Source of the DNA: Bacteroidia bacterium
GTDB lineage: Bacteria > Bacteroidota > Bacteroidia > J057
Reading direction: 5' to 3'
Assembly: GCA_019695295.1 (NCBI GenBank)
Contig: JAIBAH010000004.1
Location: 1-64,000, forward strand
Length of the DNA: 64,000 nt
Part shown: in pieces, positions 37,737-46,319 of the stretch
Layout: each line of letters starts with the position of its first letter
Numbering within the stretch: the first letter of the stretch is position 1
Translations under genes and position numbers: made by a program
Notes under the pieces: model-generated
Databases searched by the model: none
Told to the model about the DNA's origin: nothing
Seen by the model: only the letters and a program-made list of their open reading frames with translations

Positions 37737-39056
37737 TTAATCCCCAACCGGTTCCTTCCTCAACGCCTCTCTCAATACCTGTTGCAGTAATGTTGAATTT
37801 TGTAATTCACTTTGTTTGATACTTGCTTCCAACTCATTGCAATACTGCATCAGTTCCTCTAATTTTTGAACGATACGGTTTTGTTCGGATAATGGGGGAA
37901 GGGGAATAATAAATTGTTCAAGATTATATTTAGGCAAACCTTCCCGCCCTGCACCTGTAGTTGAGGAAAAAATAAACCTTTGAAAAAATGGTGACAAAGC
38001 AATAGAATGATAGAAGTTGTTGTCTACCAAAAGCGGTCTTATAATACAAACGTGCTGACTAACATTTCCTTCTTCAAAACCCTCTGGAACCAAAGCACAT
38101 CTCCCCATTGACCCACCAGTAATATTCAGTAAAATATCTTTTGCAAATACTGTTGTACTATTCATTAGCTTATGCATTTCATCGGATATAAATTTTATAT
38201 CATCATAAACCAACCCGCTGTCATAAATATTTTGAGAACGAAAAAACGGTTTCCCATTAGAGGAATAATTGCTTCCCTTTGGGGTGCTACCAGAGCCGAT
38301 TTTTGTACAAATCTCCCCCAACCTACACCACACCCAATTCTCCGGAATATCAAAAGGAATTTCTTCTGGCTTGATGGGGGGCAGTTCCTTTTCCTTTTTG
38401 AGTTTCTTTTCAGCAATCAGTTTTTCTTTTTCGGCTTTTATCTTTTTAAGCAATTCGCTTGCAGGCTCGTCTTTTGGGTTTTGCTCCACCAATTTCCCTT
38501 GCACCGCATCTTGCAATAATTGCTGACGGAGTTTTTTTACTAGAGTGAGTTGATGGGTGAGTTCGGTGGAGATTGCGCTTCCGTTTTTCTCCAATAACCG
38601 AATGTTTTCAATTAGTTGTCCTTGAGTTTTAATGTCAGGTAATAATAATTCCAGTTCAAATAATTGAGTTGTATTTATTCTTTGTGTAGCAACACCCGAA
38701 GCTATCTTAGCAAGTTCTAAATAAAAATTACCTTGCTTAAAAAAATAGAAAATAAACTCAGGCAAACATGATTCGTCAACATCAAATGCCGGTAAATCTG
38801 AACTGCTTTCAAAGCCATCTAACTCAGGTGGGACAATTCCGAATGCACCTTTATGAAAATTTTGTTTGCCATAAATAAACTGTCCTGCCCTTCTCACATA
38901 TTGTTTCGTTGCTCCTTCTACTTCATTTTCGAATCCTCTTTTTTCAACTCCGAGGACTTTTAATCTTACAGTTATTCTGCGGTCGGGATTTGGATTCTCT
39001 GAAATGATTTTACTTTCGGTAAGAATATTGCCTAATTTCACTTTTTTCCAAGCCAT
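37737..39056 (-). CDS. hsdS: Type I restriction-modification specificity subunit
   Basis: This 439-aa protein has two target-recognition domains, about 1-200 and 240-425, each starting with a W-K/R-x-LG type motif (MAWKKVKLGNIL and NWVWCRLGEICTKIGSGSTP). A charged helical spacer (LKKIKAEKEKLIAEKKLKKE) lies between them, and helices also end each half (LTHQLTLVKKLRQQLLQ; NRIVQKLEELMQYCNELEA). Two such domains recognise the two halves of a split DNA site. It is separated from hsdM by about 1.15 kb holding a RAYT gene and repeats, where these genes normally touch. A TTG-started variant is not needed. Confidence 0.93.
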   Translation of the reverse strand: MAWKKVKLGNILTESKIISENPNPDRRITVRLKVLGVEKRGFENEVEGATKQYVRRAGQFIYGKQNFHKGAFGIVPPELDGFESSSDLPAFDVDESCLPEFIFYFFKQGNFYLELAKIASGVATQRINTTQLFELELLLPDIKTQGQLIENIRLLEKNGSAISTELTHQLTLVKKLRQQLLQDAVQGKLVEQNPKDEPASELLKKIKAEKEKLIAEKKLKKEKELPPIKPEEIPFDIPENWVWCRLGEICTKIGSGSTPKGSNYSSNGKPFFRSQNIYDSGLVYDDIKFISDEMHKLMNSTTVFAKDILLNITGGSMGRCALVPEGFEEGNVSQHVCIIRPLLVDNNFYHSIALSPFFQRFIFSSTTGAGREGLPKYNLEQFIIPLPPLSEQNRIVQKLEELMQYCNELEASIKQSELQNSTLLQQVLREALRKEPVGD

Positions 39057-39069
39057 ATTTTATAGGTTT

Positions 39070-39085
39070 TTCGGCTTTAGCCGAA
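39070..39085 (+). repeat. REP-like palindrome 1 near hsdS
   Basis: TTCGGCTTTAGCCGAA is a seven-base perfect stem with a two-base loop, preceded by AGGTTTT. The same core and 5' AGGT flank recur at 39127 and 40052. It lies 14 bases upstream of the hsdS start on the other side of transcription. Confidence 0.8.
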
Positions 39086-39125
39086 GGTTTAAATAATATA
39101 AATTGAGTATGAATTTTAAAAGGTG

Positions 39126-39365
39126 CTTCGGCTTTAGCCGAAATGTACTCTTCATCTGAAACTGAAACTCCTTCTTCATCTGAAACTGAAACTCCTTCTT
39201 CATCTGAAGCTGAAACTCCTTCTTCATCTTTAGCCGAAATGTACTCTTCATCTGAAGCTGAAACTCCTTCTTCGGCTGAAGCTGAAATCCCTTCTTCGGC
39301 TGAAGCTGAAACTCCTTCTTCGGCTGAAGCTGAAACTCCTTCTTCGGCTGAAGCCGAAGCGCCTA
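39126..39365. repeat. Ten-unit 24-bp minisatellite derived from a REP palindrome
   Basis: Ten back-to-back 24-base units start at 39126 and end at 39365. The first is the palindrome TTCGGCTTTAGCCGAA plus ATGTACT. The last is TTCGGCTGAAGCCGAA, again a palindrome but in the opposite flank orientation. Inner units keep CTTC..CTGAAGCTGAAACT and differ at a few positions. Unit five (39222-39245) repeats the first unit's 3' half. The period is a multiple of three, so a minus-strand frame stays open. It reaches the last codon of the RAYT gene. Confidence 0.85.
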
Positions 39366-40037
39366 AATTTGATGCTCCCACTCAGGTTTTAAGTAGGAAA
39401 ACTCCCAATCTCTCGCATTTTCTACCAATCCTGCTTTTACGGGATTTTCTAAAACGTAGCGAATGATATTTTGTAACTCTTTTTTGTTTCTTGTATAATA
39501 ATCAAAACTATCTTTCTGCCAAAAGGCTCCTTTTCTCCCTAAAATCTTATTCGCTTTAAAGGCAGAGCCGCCCTTTATTCGGTGCATAATGTCGTATAAT
39601 TGCATATACTCTTTGTCTTCTTTTTCAAATGCTTCCCATTCGTCTGCTTGTATATGCGTACTTATAACTAAGTGTACATGGTTTGACATAATACAATAAG
39701 CGATTAACTCATAATATTCGTTATCGTATTGATGCATTTTATCTGCAACAATTTGAGCTACTCCGGGATTCTTTAACCAATGATTGCCATATTGTGTATG
39801 GTCTAATTCGGTTTCAAATACTTTGAAGTAGGCCTTTCGTAAAGTTTGTTTCTCCGTAAAAAAAAATTCAGGTTTTTCTTTTTGCAATAGGCTTATTTTT
39901 TTTTCGTATGCGTCTTTTAATAGACTAACCACTACTTTTGGTAATGAGTCTATCAATCGGAACGTTACAAAAAAAGTAGCCCCAATAGGTTGTATATGTG
40001 GGAGTTGTGTATAATAGTTTGTTTTTATTTCTTTCAT
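39363..40037 (-). CDS. RAYT (REP-associated tyrosine transposase, IS200-like)
   Basis: This 224-aa protein has the single-domain HUH layout. It opens with QPIGATFFVTFRL, carries the HUH pair in IMSNHVHLV near residue 118, and the catalytic tyrosine is probably in DSFDYYTRNKKEL. The end motif YVLENPVKAGLV is typical of the RAYT family. It nicks and joins single-stranded DNA at REP palindromes. It lies between hsdM and hsdS on the same strand. Palindromes of one family stand on both sides (39070, 39127, 39343, 40052, 40093), which is the signature of a RAYT with its own REPs. Confidence 0.9.
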   Translation of the reverse strand: MKEIKTNYYTQLPHIQPIGATFFVTFRLIDSLPKVVVSLLKDAYEKKISLLQKEKPEFFFTEKQTLRKAYFKVFETELDHTQYGNHWLKNPGVAQIVADKMHQYDNEYYELIAYCIMSNHVHLVISTHIQADEWEAFEKEDKEYMQLYDIMHRIKGGSAFKANKILGRKGAFWQKDSFDYYTRNKKELQNIIRYVLENPVKAGLVENARDWEFSYLKPEWEHQI

Positions 40038-40050
40038 AATCTTACAGGTT

Positions 40051-40108
40051 TTTCGACTTTAGCCGAAAATTAATTAATCACTATTAACCTCTTTCGGCTA
40101 AGGCCGAA
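40051..40108. repeat. REP-like palindromes 4 and 5 upstream of the RAYT gene
   Basis: TTCGACTTTAGCCGAA (40052-40067; one mismatch, 5' flank AGGTTTT) and TTCGGCTAAGGCCGAA (40093-40108, followed by GCACCT) form an inverted pair. The second read on the minus strand has the same AGGTGC 5' flank as the palindrome at 39127. They make a BIME-like pair. Confidence 0.75.
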
Positions 40109-40204
40109 GCACCTCAATCGGTAATCTGCTAAGCAATGAGTAGTAAATTACTGTACTGAGATGAGAGGAATATAAAGATATCTTGAATATAGTTTTGCGT
40201 CATT

Positions 40205-41641
40205 TTACTTTACAGCTTCTTTTAATTGTTGTAATAATTCATTGCTTTTGGCAAAACTACTCGCCAGCATTTCCATCAGTTCCGCACTGCTATACTCCCT
40301 CTCTTCTTCCTTTTTAGTCGGATTCTTAATATCCAAATCATACCCCCGTTCCATAATCGTTTTAATATTTACTTTCCAGCAGATTTCACTTTCCGTGCGG
40401 TTGTTCCACCATTGTTTTATGGGCTCAAATTCTTTCAGCTGAATCGGTCTTGTTTTATTGTAAGCCTTATATCCTTCGGGCATTCGGTGTTCATAATACC
40501 AAATATCTTTGGTGGGTTTACCTTTGTCGAAAAACAATAAGTTGGTAGCCACCGTTGCATAAGGCTGAAAAACAGAATTAGGCAAACGAATAATAGTGTG
40601 AAGGTTGCAATCTTCCAGTAACTTTTGACGAATCCGTTGCTTTACGCCATCCCCTGTTAAACTGCCATCAGGCAATACAATTCCTGCCCGTCCGTCTTGC
40701 TTCAGCAAATGAATCATCAAAATCAAAAACAAGTCGGCACTTTCCTTTGTCCGGTAGGTTTGCGGAAAATTGGTTTCGTTATTGTTGGCTACAATTCCCC
40801 CAAATGGCGGATTCGCCAGTATTACATTTACCCGGTGCTTTTCGGTGTAATTACTCAAGGGTTGGTCTAAAGCATCCCCAAATTGGATATTCGGGATTTC
40901 AATATCGTGTAAAATCAAATTCGTAGTGGCCAGTAAGTAAGGCAAAGGCTTGTACTCCCAGCCTGCAATATTTTCCTCAATACTTTTTCTGTCTTTTACA
41001 TTTTTGGCTTGTTTCTTCAAATGCGCTATGGCACAAGTCAGATATCCCCCCGTTCCGCAAGCAGGGTCAAGCACCTTTTCCCCCAATTGCGGATTAATCA
41101 TTTCAGTAATAAATTGCGTAATGGCTCTGGGAGTATAAAATTCCCCGCTTTTGCCCGCACTTTGCAATTCCTTTAAAATGGTTTCATACAATTCGCCAAA
41201 AGCGTGGCGGTCTTTGGCAATATTAAAATCAATTTCATTCAGCTTGTTCAATACCTTCCGGATATTGATACCACTCTTCATATAATTGTTGTTGCCCTCA
41301 AAAACTTCCCGTACAATTACCGCACGCTGATTGCCTGTGCTTAAATCCAAATTACGAAGTGCAGGAAACAACTCTCTGTCCACAAAATTCAGTAATTCAT
41401 CCCCCGTCATTCCTTCATCATCCCCTGCCCAATTTCCCTTTTCTTTTACCCAGTGAAACTTATCAGGAATGGGAGAGAGGTATTTGTCGTCCAGTACCTC
41501 TAATTCTTTGTCTTTATCCGAAAATATTTTCAAAAAAAGCATCCAGCCCAATTGCTCAATGCGTTGTGCATCGCCATTGAGGCCTGTGTCCTGCCACATG
41601 ATATTTTGAATACTTTTTACTATGCCTCCGATATTGCTCAT
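40205..41641 (-). CDS. hsdM: Type I restriction-modification DNA methyltransferase subunit
   Basis: This 478-aa protein methylates adenine N6 using SAM. Motif I is DPACGTGGYLTCAI and the catalytic motif IV is ANPPFGG. The N-terminal helical domain (NIMWQDTGLNGDAQRIEQLGWMLFLK) and the GVLPDGSL-type segment (AGIVLPDGSLTGDG) fit HsdM. It works with HsdS for methylation and with HsdR for restriction. It starts six bases after the hsdR stop and is followed by the RAYT module instead of hsdS directly. Confidence 0.95.
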   Translation of the reverse strand: MSNIGGIVKSIQNIMWQDTGLNGDAQRIEQLGWMLFLKIFSDKDKELEVLDDKYLSPIPDKFHWVKEKGNWAGDDEGMTGDELLNFVDRELFPALRNLDLSTGNQRAVIVREVFEGNNNYMKSGINIRKVLNKLNEIDFNIAKDRHAFGELYETILKELQSAGKSGEFYTPRAITQFITEMINPQLGEKVLDPACGTGGYLTCAIAHLKKQAKNVKDRKSIEENIAGWEYKPLPYLLATTNLILHDIEIPNIQFGDALDQPLSNYTEKHRVNVILANPPFGGIVANNNETNFPQTYRTKESADLFLILMIHLLKQDGRAGIVLPDGSLTGDGVKQRIRQKLLEDCNLHTIIRLPNSVFQPYATVATNLLFFDKGKPTKDIWYYEHRMPEGYKAYNKTRPIQLKEFEPIKQWWNNRTESEICWKVNIKTIMERGYDLDIKNPTKKEEEREYSSAELMEMLASSFAKSNELLQQLKEAVK

Positions 41642-41647
41642 TCTTTT

Positions 41648-44059
41648 TTATGCTGTTTTATAAAGTTCCATTTCTAATTCTTTTACCGCCTGCAAATATT
41701 TTTCTCTGCTTCCAAACTCGTTGATGATTTCAAGCGGTGAACCAAATTCATCAAACGGATTTACTCTCAATACTTCAATGCTTTCAATGTTAGTGATACC
41801 CTCGTCCGCATATTTGTCCAGCAACGCTTCCAGTACTTTTTTGGCCTGGTCGCCATACTTTGTAAAGTAGTTTCGCTTCTTCACATTGCTCGCTCTTTCC
41901 TGTCTTGTCAATGGCGGCTGGTCAAATGCTACGTGACAAATCAAATCGAACAAATCCACTTCTTTGTTTACTGCATCATACAAGGCTTCTACCATTACAC
42001 CCTGTTCCTGCAATTCGGCAATGATTGCTTCTTTCCGGTCGGTGGTGTTCCATTTGTTTAAAAAGTCATCCAGCGAAGCAAAGTTTTCTTTGATAATTTC
42101 TTTGGTGTGGTCTTTTAAACTTGTAGTGATTGGTTTTCCGTGCTGGTCAAAATACAATTCACGACTAATCAATACCGAAACATCTACACCGTTTACATAC
42201 ACTTTTTCTCTTCTTACATCGGGGTCTCTGGTAACCCAGTTGCCCCCTAAAGAGGAACCATCAGGATAACGAATATTGACTTTTTCAAAAACGATTGCTT
42301 CGCCTGTAGCTTCGTCCAGAACGGTTACCGTATTTTCCTCTTCTTCAATCACCACCAGTGATAAATCTTCGTCCTGCGAAACGGGTTTTACCCGAATAGG
42401 GTCGCCATCAAACGCAGCGTCTGCAAACAAATCTGTTGCGTTTCTGAAATCAAGAATAGTAAAATACATTTTTCCGTACTCTTCATTAATCCGGGTCCCC
42501 CTGCCAATGATTTGTTTGAACTTGGTCATTGAATTGATATTGGCATCCAGCACAATTACTTTACAAGTCTGTGCATCCACACCCGTAGTCATCAATTCGG
42601 AAGTGGTGGCAATAACCGGATATTTTTCTTCAGGATTAATAAAGTTGTCTAATTCGCGTTTGCCCTCGTCATTGTCGCCGGTTATTTGCATTACATACTT
42701 GTAGTTCTCTGCCACCAAATCAGCATTTTGTCTGGCTAAAGCAGTTCGCATCCGTTCAGCGTGGTCAATATCCACACAAAACACAATTGTTTTTGCAAAA
42801 CGGTCATACCCGTGTAAAAATTCAGTGAGCTTTTTAGCAACCAATTCCGTTCGTTCTTCAATCACCAGATTGCGGTCAAAGTCCTTTCGGTTGTATATTC
42901 TGTCTTCAACCAGGTTTCCGTCCTTGTCCGTTTTCCCCTGATCTGGTCTCCAGCCTTCGGCATCCACATTCAAACCAATTCTAACCACACGATAAGGAGC
43001 AAGAAAACCATCATCAATTCCCTGTTTCAACGAATAGGTATAAACAGGGTCGCCAAAATATTCGGTGTTGCTTGTTTCTTTCGTTTCTTTAGGGGTAGCG
43101 GTTAAACCAATATGCGTTGCTTTTTTAAAGTAGGATAAAATTTCTCTCCAGCTACTGTCTTCCTTAGCGCTACCTCTGTGGCACTCATCAATTACAATCA
43201 AGTCAAAAAAGTCGGGAGAAAATTGTTTATAAACATTTGCATCTTCGTCTGAACCCGATAGCCCCTGATACAAAGCCAAATAAATTTCATAGCTTTTATC
43301 AATTTGCCGGTGCTTCACCACCGTCATTTTATCCTTAAAATGCTTGAAGTCGCCTCTTCGTGTTTGGTCAATCAAAGCATTACGGTCGGCCAAAAACAAA
43401 ATCCGTTTTTTGGCCCCGCTTTTCCAAAGTCGGTGAATGATTTGAAAAGCCGTATAGGTTTTCCCTGTACCTGTTGCCATTACCAGAATAATTCGGTTCT
43501 GACCATTCGCAATAGCTTCAACCGTCCTGTTTACTGCAATTTGCTGGTAATATCTCGGCTTGCGGTTCGTACCGTCAAAATAATAATCCTGGGAAGCAAT
43601 CTTTTCAGCAGTCGGCGTTGTAATGCCTTTATATTTTTTGTATTTCTCCCAAAGTTGTTCGGGAGTAGGAAACTCGTCAATACCAATTTCAGTTTCAATA
43701 TCTCCGTCTGTTGCTGTACGGTCGTGAAACAAAAAGCCATCACCGTTACTACTAAAAACACAAGGAATATCCAGTATTTGAGCATAGTCCAAAGCCTGTT
43801 GTATTCCTGCCCTTACGGAATGTCTGTTGTCCTTCGCCTCAATGATTGCAATGGGAATATTGGGCTTATAATACAAAATGTAGTCAGCCCGTTTTCGATT
43901 TCCCCTTGCCGTCAGCTTACCTCTTACATATATTTTTCCGTCCGTGAACGAAACCTCTTCCAATAACTGCGTCTGTCTATTCCAGCCCGATCTTTCAACC
44001 GCAGGAGTAATAAACTTAGTGCAAATATCCCGTTCAGAAAGGCTTTTTTTATCTATCAT
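41648..44059 (-). CDS. hsdR: Type I restriction endonuclease subunit
   Basis: This 803-aa protein has an N-terminal PD-(D/E)XK nuclease part (DYILYYKPNIPIAIIEAKDNRH, with AIIEAK as the E-x-K core). A superfamily 2 helicase motor follows: Walker A MATGTGKTYTAFQ, Walker B DECHRGSAKEDS, motif III GLTATPKET, and motif VI in FKQIIGRGTRINEEYGK. The C-terminal region has the EcoEI R-like C domain that meets the methylase. The length is near the family minimum. It is the first gene of the leftward hsdR-hsdM-[RAYT]-hsdS-GIY-YIG unit. Confidence 0.95.
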   Translation of the reverse strand: MIDKKSLSERDICTKFITPAVERSGWNRQTQLLEEVSFTDGKIYVRGKLTARGNRKRADYILYYKPNIPIAIIEAKDNRHSVRAGIQQALDYAQILDIPCVFSSNGDGFLFHDRTATDGDIETEIGIDEFPTPEQLWEKYKKYKGITTPTAEKIASQDYYFDGTNRKPRYYQQIAVNRTVEAIANGQNRIILVMATGTGKTYTAFQIIHRLWKSGAKKRILFLADRNALIDQTRRGDFKHFKDKMTVVKHRQIDKSYEIYLALYQGLSGSDEDANVYKQFSPDFFDLIVIDECHRGSAKEDSSWREILSYFKKATHIGLTATPKETKETSNTEYFGDPVYTYSLKQGIDDGFLAPYRVVRIGLNVDAEGWRPDQGKTDKDGNLVEDRIYNRKDFDRNLVIEERTELVAKKLTEFLHGYDRFAKTIVFCVDIDHAERMRTALARQNADLVAENYKYVMQITGDNDEGKRELDNFINPEEKYPVIATTSELMTTGVDAQTCKVIVLDANINSMTKFKQIIGRGTRINEEYGKMYFTILDFRNATDLFADAAFDGDPIRVKPVSQDEDLSLVVIEEEENTVTVLDEATGEAIVFEKVNIRYPDGSSLGGNWVTRDPDVRREKVYVNGVDVSVLISRELYFDQHGKPITTSLKDHTKEIIKENFASLDDFLNKWNTTDRKEAIIAELQEQGVMVEALYDAVNKEVDLFDLICHVAFDQPPLTRQERASNVKKRNYFTKYGDQAKKVLEALLDKYADEGITNIESIEVLRVNPFDEFGSPLEIINEFGSREKYLQAVKELEMELYKTA

Positions 44060-44237
44060 TTATACTTTCAAATTCATTATTAAAAAACTCGAATTATTAT
44101 CAGTGCATTGGCTAAAAACGGCTCTTTGGGTATTGCTGAAGCATTGGCTTCTGTCGGGCAAAACCCAATGTACTAAATGTGAAGTTGGCTTGATAAATCG
44201 GATATACGACAAGCGATTTGTTGGTGGCTTTTATTCT

Positions 44238-45284
44238 TTATCTAAATAGCCAGTTGATGTCTTTATTTTGATTTGTAGCCTCATTAGCCAATTCTTTAAA
44301 TTTTTGCATAGTTTCCTCAAAGCACTTTATTATCTCTTCTTCTGATTTTATTTCATCAAGTTTTTTTCTTATCAGTTCAAATACAAATCCTTTTTTTCCT
44401 TCGGGCGCAGGCAATTCTATGGGGCGATAACCTTCAAAATATTTTTTCAAAAACGAATACGCTTGAATATCAGAATCTTGCATATAAAATGTAAAAACAA
44501 GTGCCATATCTTCCATTGAAAAGCCCATACAAATATCAGAATAAGTTTTTGGTAAGATATTAGTCTTATAAATGATGAACCGATTATGCACAGATGTAAG
44601 TTGATTATATCTATACTTTGATTGAGTAAAGCAGTTTGTTGAACCAAAAATCTGTTCAAACCTTTTACACACACTATTAAGAATGTGATTCATTTTTAGG
44701 ATAGTATTGCCTATATTGGGCATTATCAAAATATTTTGCTCTTCAAAACTCATATCTTTTATTTCGTTATTGGTAATTAAGAATTTAACAAACAGTTGAG
44801 ATAATATATCATTTGGATAATTTGGTTGTTTTTGAATAAAATTAACTACATCAATCCATCTATATTGCTTAAAATTATGTGGATTTGATTCCTCTTTCGA
44901 TATTTCCACTTTGGGGTCATACCTTTTCGTGCAATAACATAATTTAGTTTTTTTACCTTTTTTACTTAATTCGTCTAGGATGCGACTATACTTTGGTAGT
45001 TGCCCATGTCCTTCGTTGCTATTTACTTTGTTTTCTACAAAGCAAACAGTGTCTTCGTTTTCAAAAACCATATCAATAATTGAAGCGTTATTTTTATAAT
45101 GTTTTTGGGTTCTTACTGAAAAATCATTTCCCTCTACTCCCAAAAAGTCATTCATAAATACTTGTAATAAAATATAATCATTTGATAATACCCCAGCTAA
45201 CAACTCTGTGATAAAATCCTCTAATGGAGTGCTATTTTCTCTGCGACCTTTTCGGTATAGTTTTAATAAATTATTGAATATCAT
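44238..45284 (-). CDS. PD-(D/E)XK nuclease-superfamily protein upstream of hsdR
   Basis: This 348-aa protein carries a PD-(D/E)XK-type core: SIIDMVFENEDTVCFVENKVN, with Asp then E-x-K, followed by GQLPKYSRIL. This fits the family of nuclease-like proteins of unknown function found near defence genes. The rest is alpha/beta and gives no further named domain. It lies 178 bases upstream of hsdR on the same strand and is visibly AT-rich, suggesting transfer. Two palindromes stand in its upstream region (45322-45366). Whether it acts with the type I system or alone is unknown. Confidence 0.75.
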   Translation of the reverse strand: MIFNNLLKLYRKGRRENSTPLEDFITELLAGVLSNDYILLQVFMNDFLGVEGNDFSVRTQKHYKNNASIIDMVFENEDTVCFVENKVNSNEGHGQLPKYSRILDELSKKGKKTKLCYCTKRYDPKVEISKEESNPHNFKQYRWIDVVNFIQKQPNYPNDILSQLFVKFLITNNEIKDMSFEEQNILIMPNIGNTILKMNHILNSVCKRFEQIFGSTNCFTQSKYRYNQLTSVHNRFIIYKTNILPKTYSDICMGFSMEDMALVFTFYMQDSDIQAYSFLKKYFEGYRPIELPAPEGKKGFVFELIRKKLDEIKSEEEIIKCFEETMQKFKELANEATNQNKDINWLFR

Positions 45285-45321
45285 AATATTGTTTTTTAAT
45301 AGCCACTAACTCTAATATTAA

Positions 45322-45366
45322 CGAAATACATTTCGCATATCCCAAGTAATTATGTAGTACTACGTA
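45322..45366. promoter_or_regulatory. Two palindromes upstream of the PD-(D/E)XK gene, possible operators
   Basis: CGAAAT-AC-ATTTCG (45322-45335, perfect) and TATGTAGTACTACGTA (45351-45366, one mismatch) lie 38-82 bases before the ATG at 45284. Such symmetric sites often bind dimeric repressors of restriction-like genes. No regulator gene is in the window beside it, so this is only a candidate. Confidence 0.4.
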
Positions 45367-45686
45367 TTACAGAATACACAACAAAGTAAAATAAAAGTAA
45401 CCCAATCTCCAAACATTTCCGAAAAAATTTTCATACTCCCAGAAAAACCCTACCTCCTCCCCCCTCCTTTTATACCCAAACACCGGGAAACCTCCTTAAA
45501 AGCAAGCTTCTGCTGTTTACCTTTTTTCCCGAAATGCACCTTGATTCTATTACAAAGGGAACGCACCGTAAAACCCGTTAATTTTAACCCAACCAAAAAA
45601 CAACCCCGTAAACCCTGTACCCTAATCCCCCTTTTTAAACAACCCCTCTCCCAAAAATCAAAGCCCCCCCAATCAAGCGAATCATG
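45367..45686. other. Non-coding, low-complexity stretch; no gene recognised
   Basis: The bases are A- and C-rich with homopolymer runs. A 100-codon minus-strand frame here has a Gly/Leu-rich translation with no family features and is not called. Confidence 0.4.
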
Positions 45687-45800
45687 AAAATCAAGCAAAT
45701 CAAGGTTCAGACAATCCCCCTGCAAAGCTTTTTCCCCTCCTCGGAGGGGCAAGGGGTGGGTAAACCCCCAAAATCAAGCAAATCAAGGTTCAGACAATCC
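45687..45800. repeat. Two copies of a dispersed 31-bp repeat and a G/C-rich palindrome
   Basis: AAAATCAAGCAAATCAAGG plus TTCAGACAATCC occurs at 45687-45717 and 45770-45800, 83 bases apart. Between them CCCCTCC-TC-GGAGGGG (45734-45749) is a perfect palindrome. Similar dispersed elements are known in Bacteroidota intergenic regions. Confidence 0.65.
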
Positions 45801-45804
45801 TCCC

Positions 45805-46319
45805 ATCCCCTCATTCCCCCAAGCCTTCCAAAGGATAACTTACAGGAAATTACAAAAAGAAGCCCTTCTGACCTCTCTCGTTATGCCTTTTTTCTTATTT
45901 GGCACACATTTTTGAACAGTCTCCCATAAACGTTCCGAATCAGACCATAAACGCTCCGAATTAGACCATAGACGCTCCGAATCAGACCATAAACGCTCCG
46001 AATCAGACCATAAACGTTCCGAATCAGACCATAAACGCTCCGAATCAGACCATAAACGTTCCGAATCAGACCATAAACACTTCGAATCAGACCATAAACG
46101 CTCCGAATCAGACCATAAACGCTCCGAATTAAACCATAAACGCTCCGAATCAGACCATAAACGCTCCGAATGAGTACATAAACGCATATATACAAAGGAT
46201 AGTCGTTCACATCTACCCCAAAAACGCATCCCCTCATTCCCCTAAGCCCTCCAAAAGGCAACTTACGGGAAATAATAAAAAGAGGCTCTGACTTCCCTCG
46301 TTATGCCTTATTTCTTATT
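45805..46319. repeat. Flanking direct repeats around the 21-bp minisatellite
   Basis: 45805-45900 and 46228-46319 align over about 92-96 bases in the same direction, both starting ATCCCCTCATTCCCC and ending near GTTATGCCTT.TTTCTTATT, with clear differences between them. They bracket the minisatellite at 45925-46190. Part of the same element recurs at 37171-37203. Confidence 0.75.
45925..46190. repeat. Twelve-unit 21-bp minisatellite
   Basis: Twelve units of 21 bases run from 45925 to 46176, and a partial one follows. The core CATAAACGCTCCGAATCAGA is followed by C. Variation is mostly C/T at position 9. No unit carries spacers, so it is not CRISPR. Because 21 is a multiple of three, two minus-strand frames stay open with repeats like SERLWSD or IRSVYGL; I do not call these genes. 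Twenty-one bases equal two helical turns, so each unit presents the same DNA face. Confidence 0.9.

Noticed and set aside
39126-39365. Possible CRISPR array in the hsd operon
   Set aside because: No spacers between the 24-bp units; the units are decayed palindromes.
39010-39381. A 123-codon minus-strand frame with SASAEEGV repeats
   Set aside because: The frame is open only because the 24-bp repeat is a multiple of three; it overlaps both hsdS and the RAYT end and starts with GTG, with no sign of a real gene.
45450-45752. A 100-codon minus-strand frame
   Set aside because: Composition is Gly/Leu-rich, it covers a known type of dispersed repeat, and no family feature is visible.
45925-46190. 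Possible CRISPR array
   Set aside because: The units are directly adjacent with no spacers, and no cas gene is near.
45840-46261. Two overlapping minus-strand frames with SERLWSD or IRSVYGL repeats
   Set aside because: Both are by-products of the 21-bp minisatellite; two frames being open at once argues against coding.
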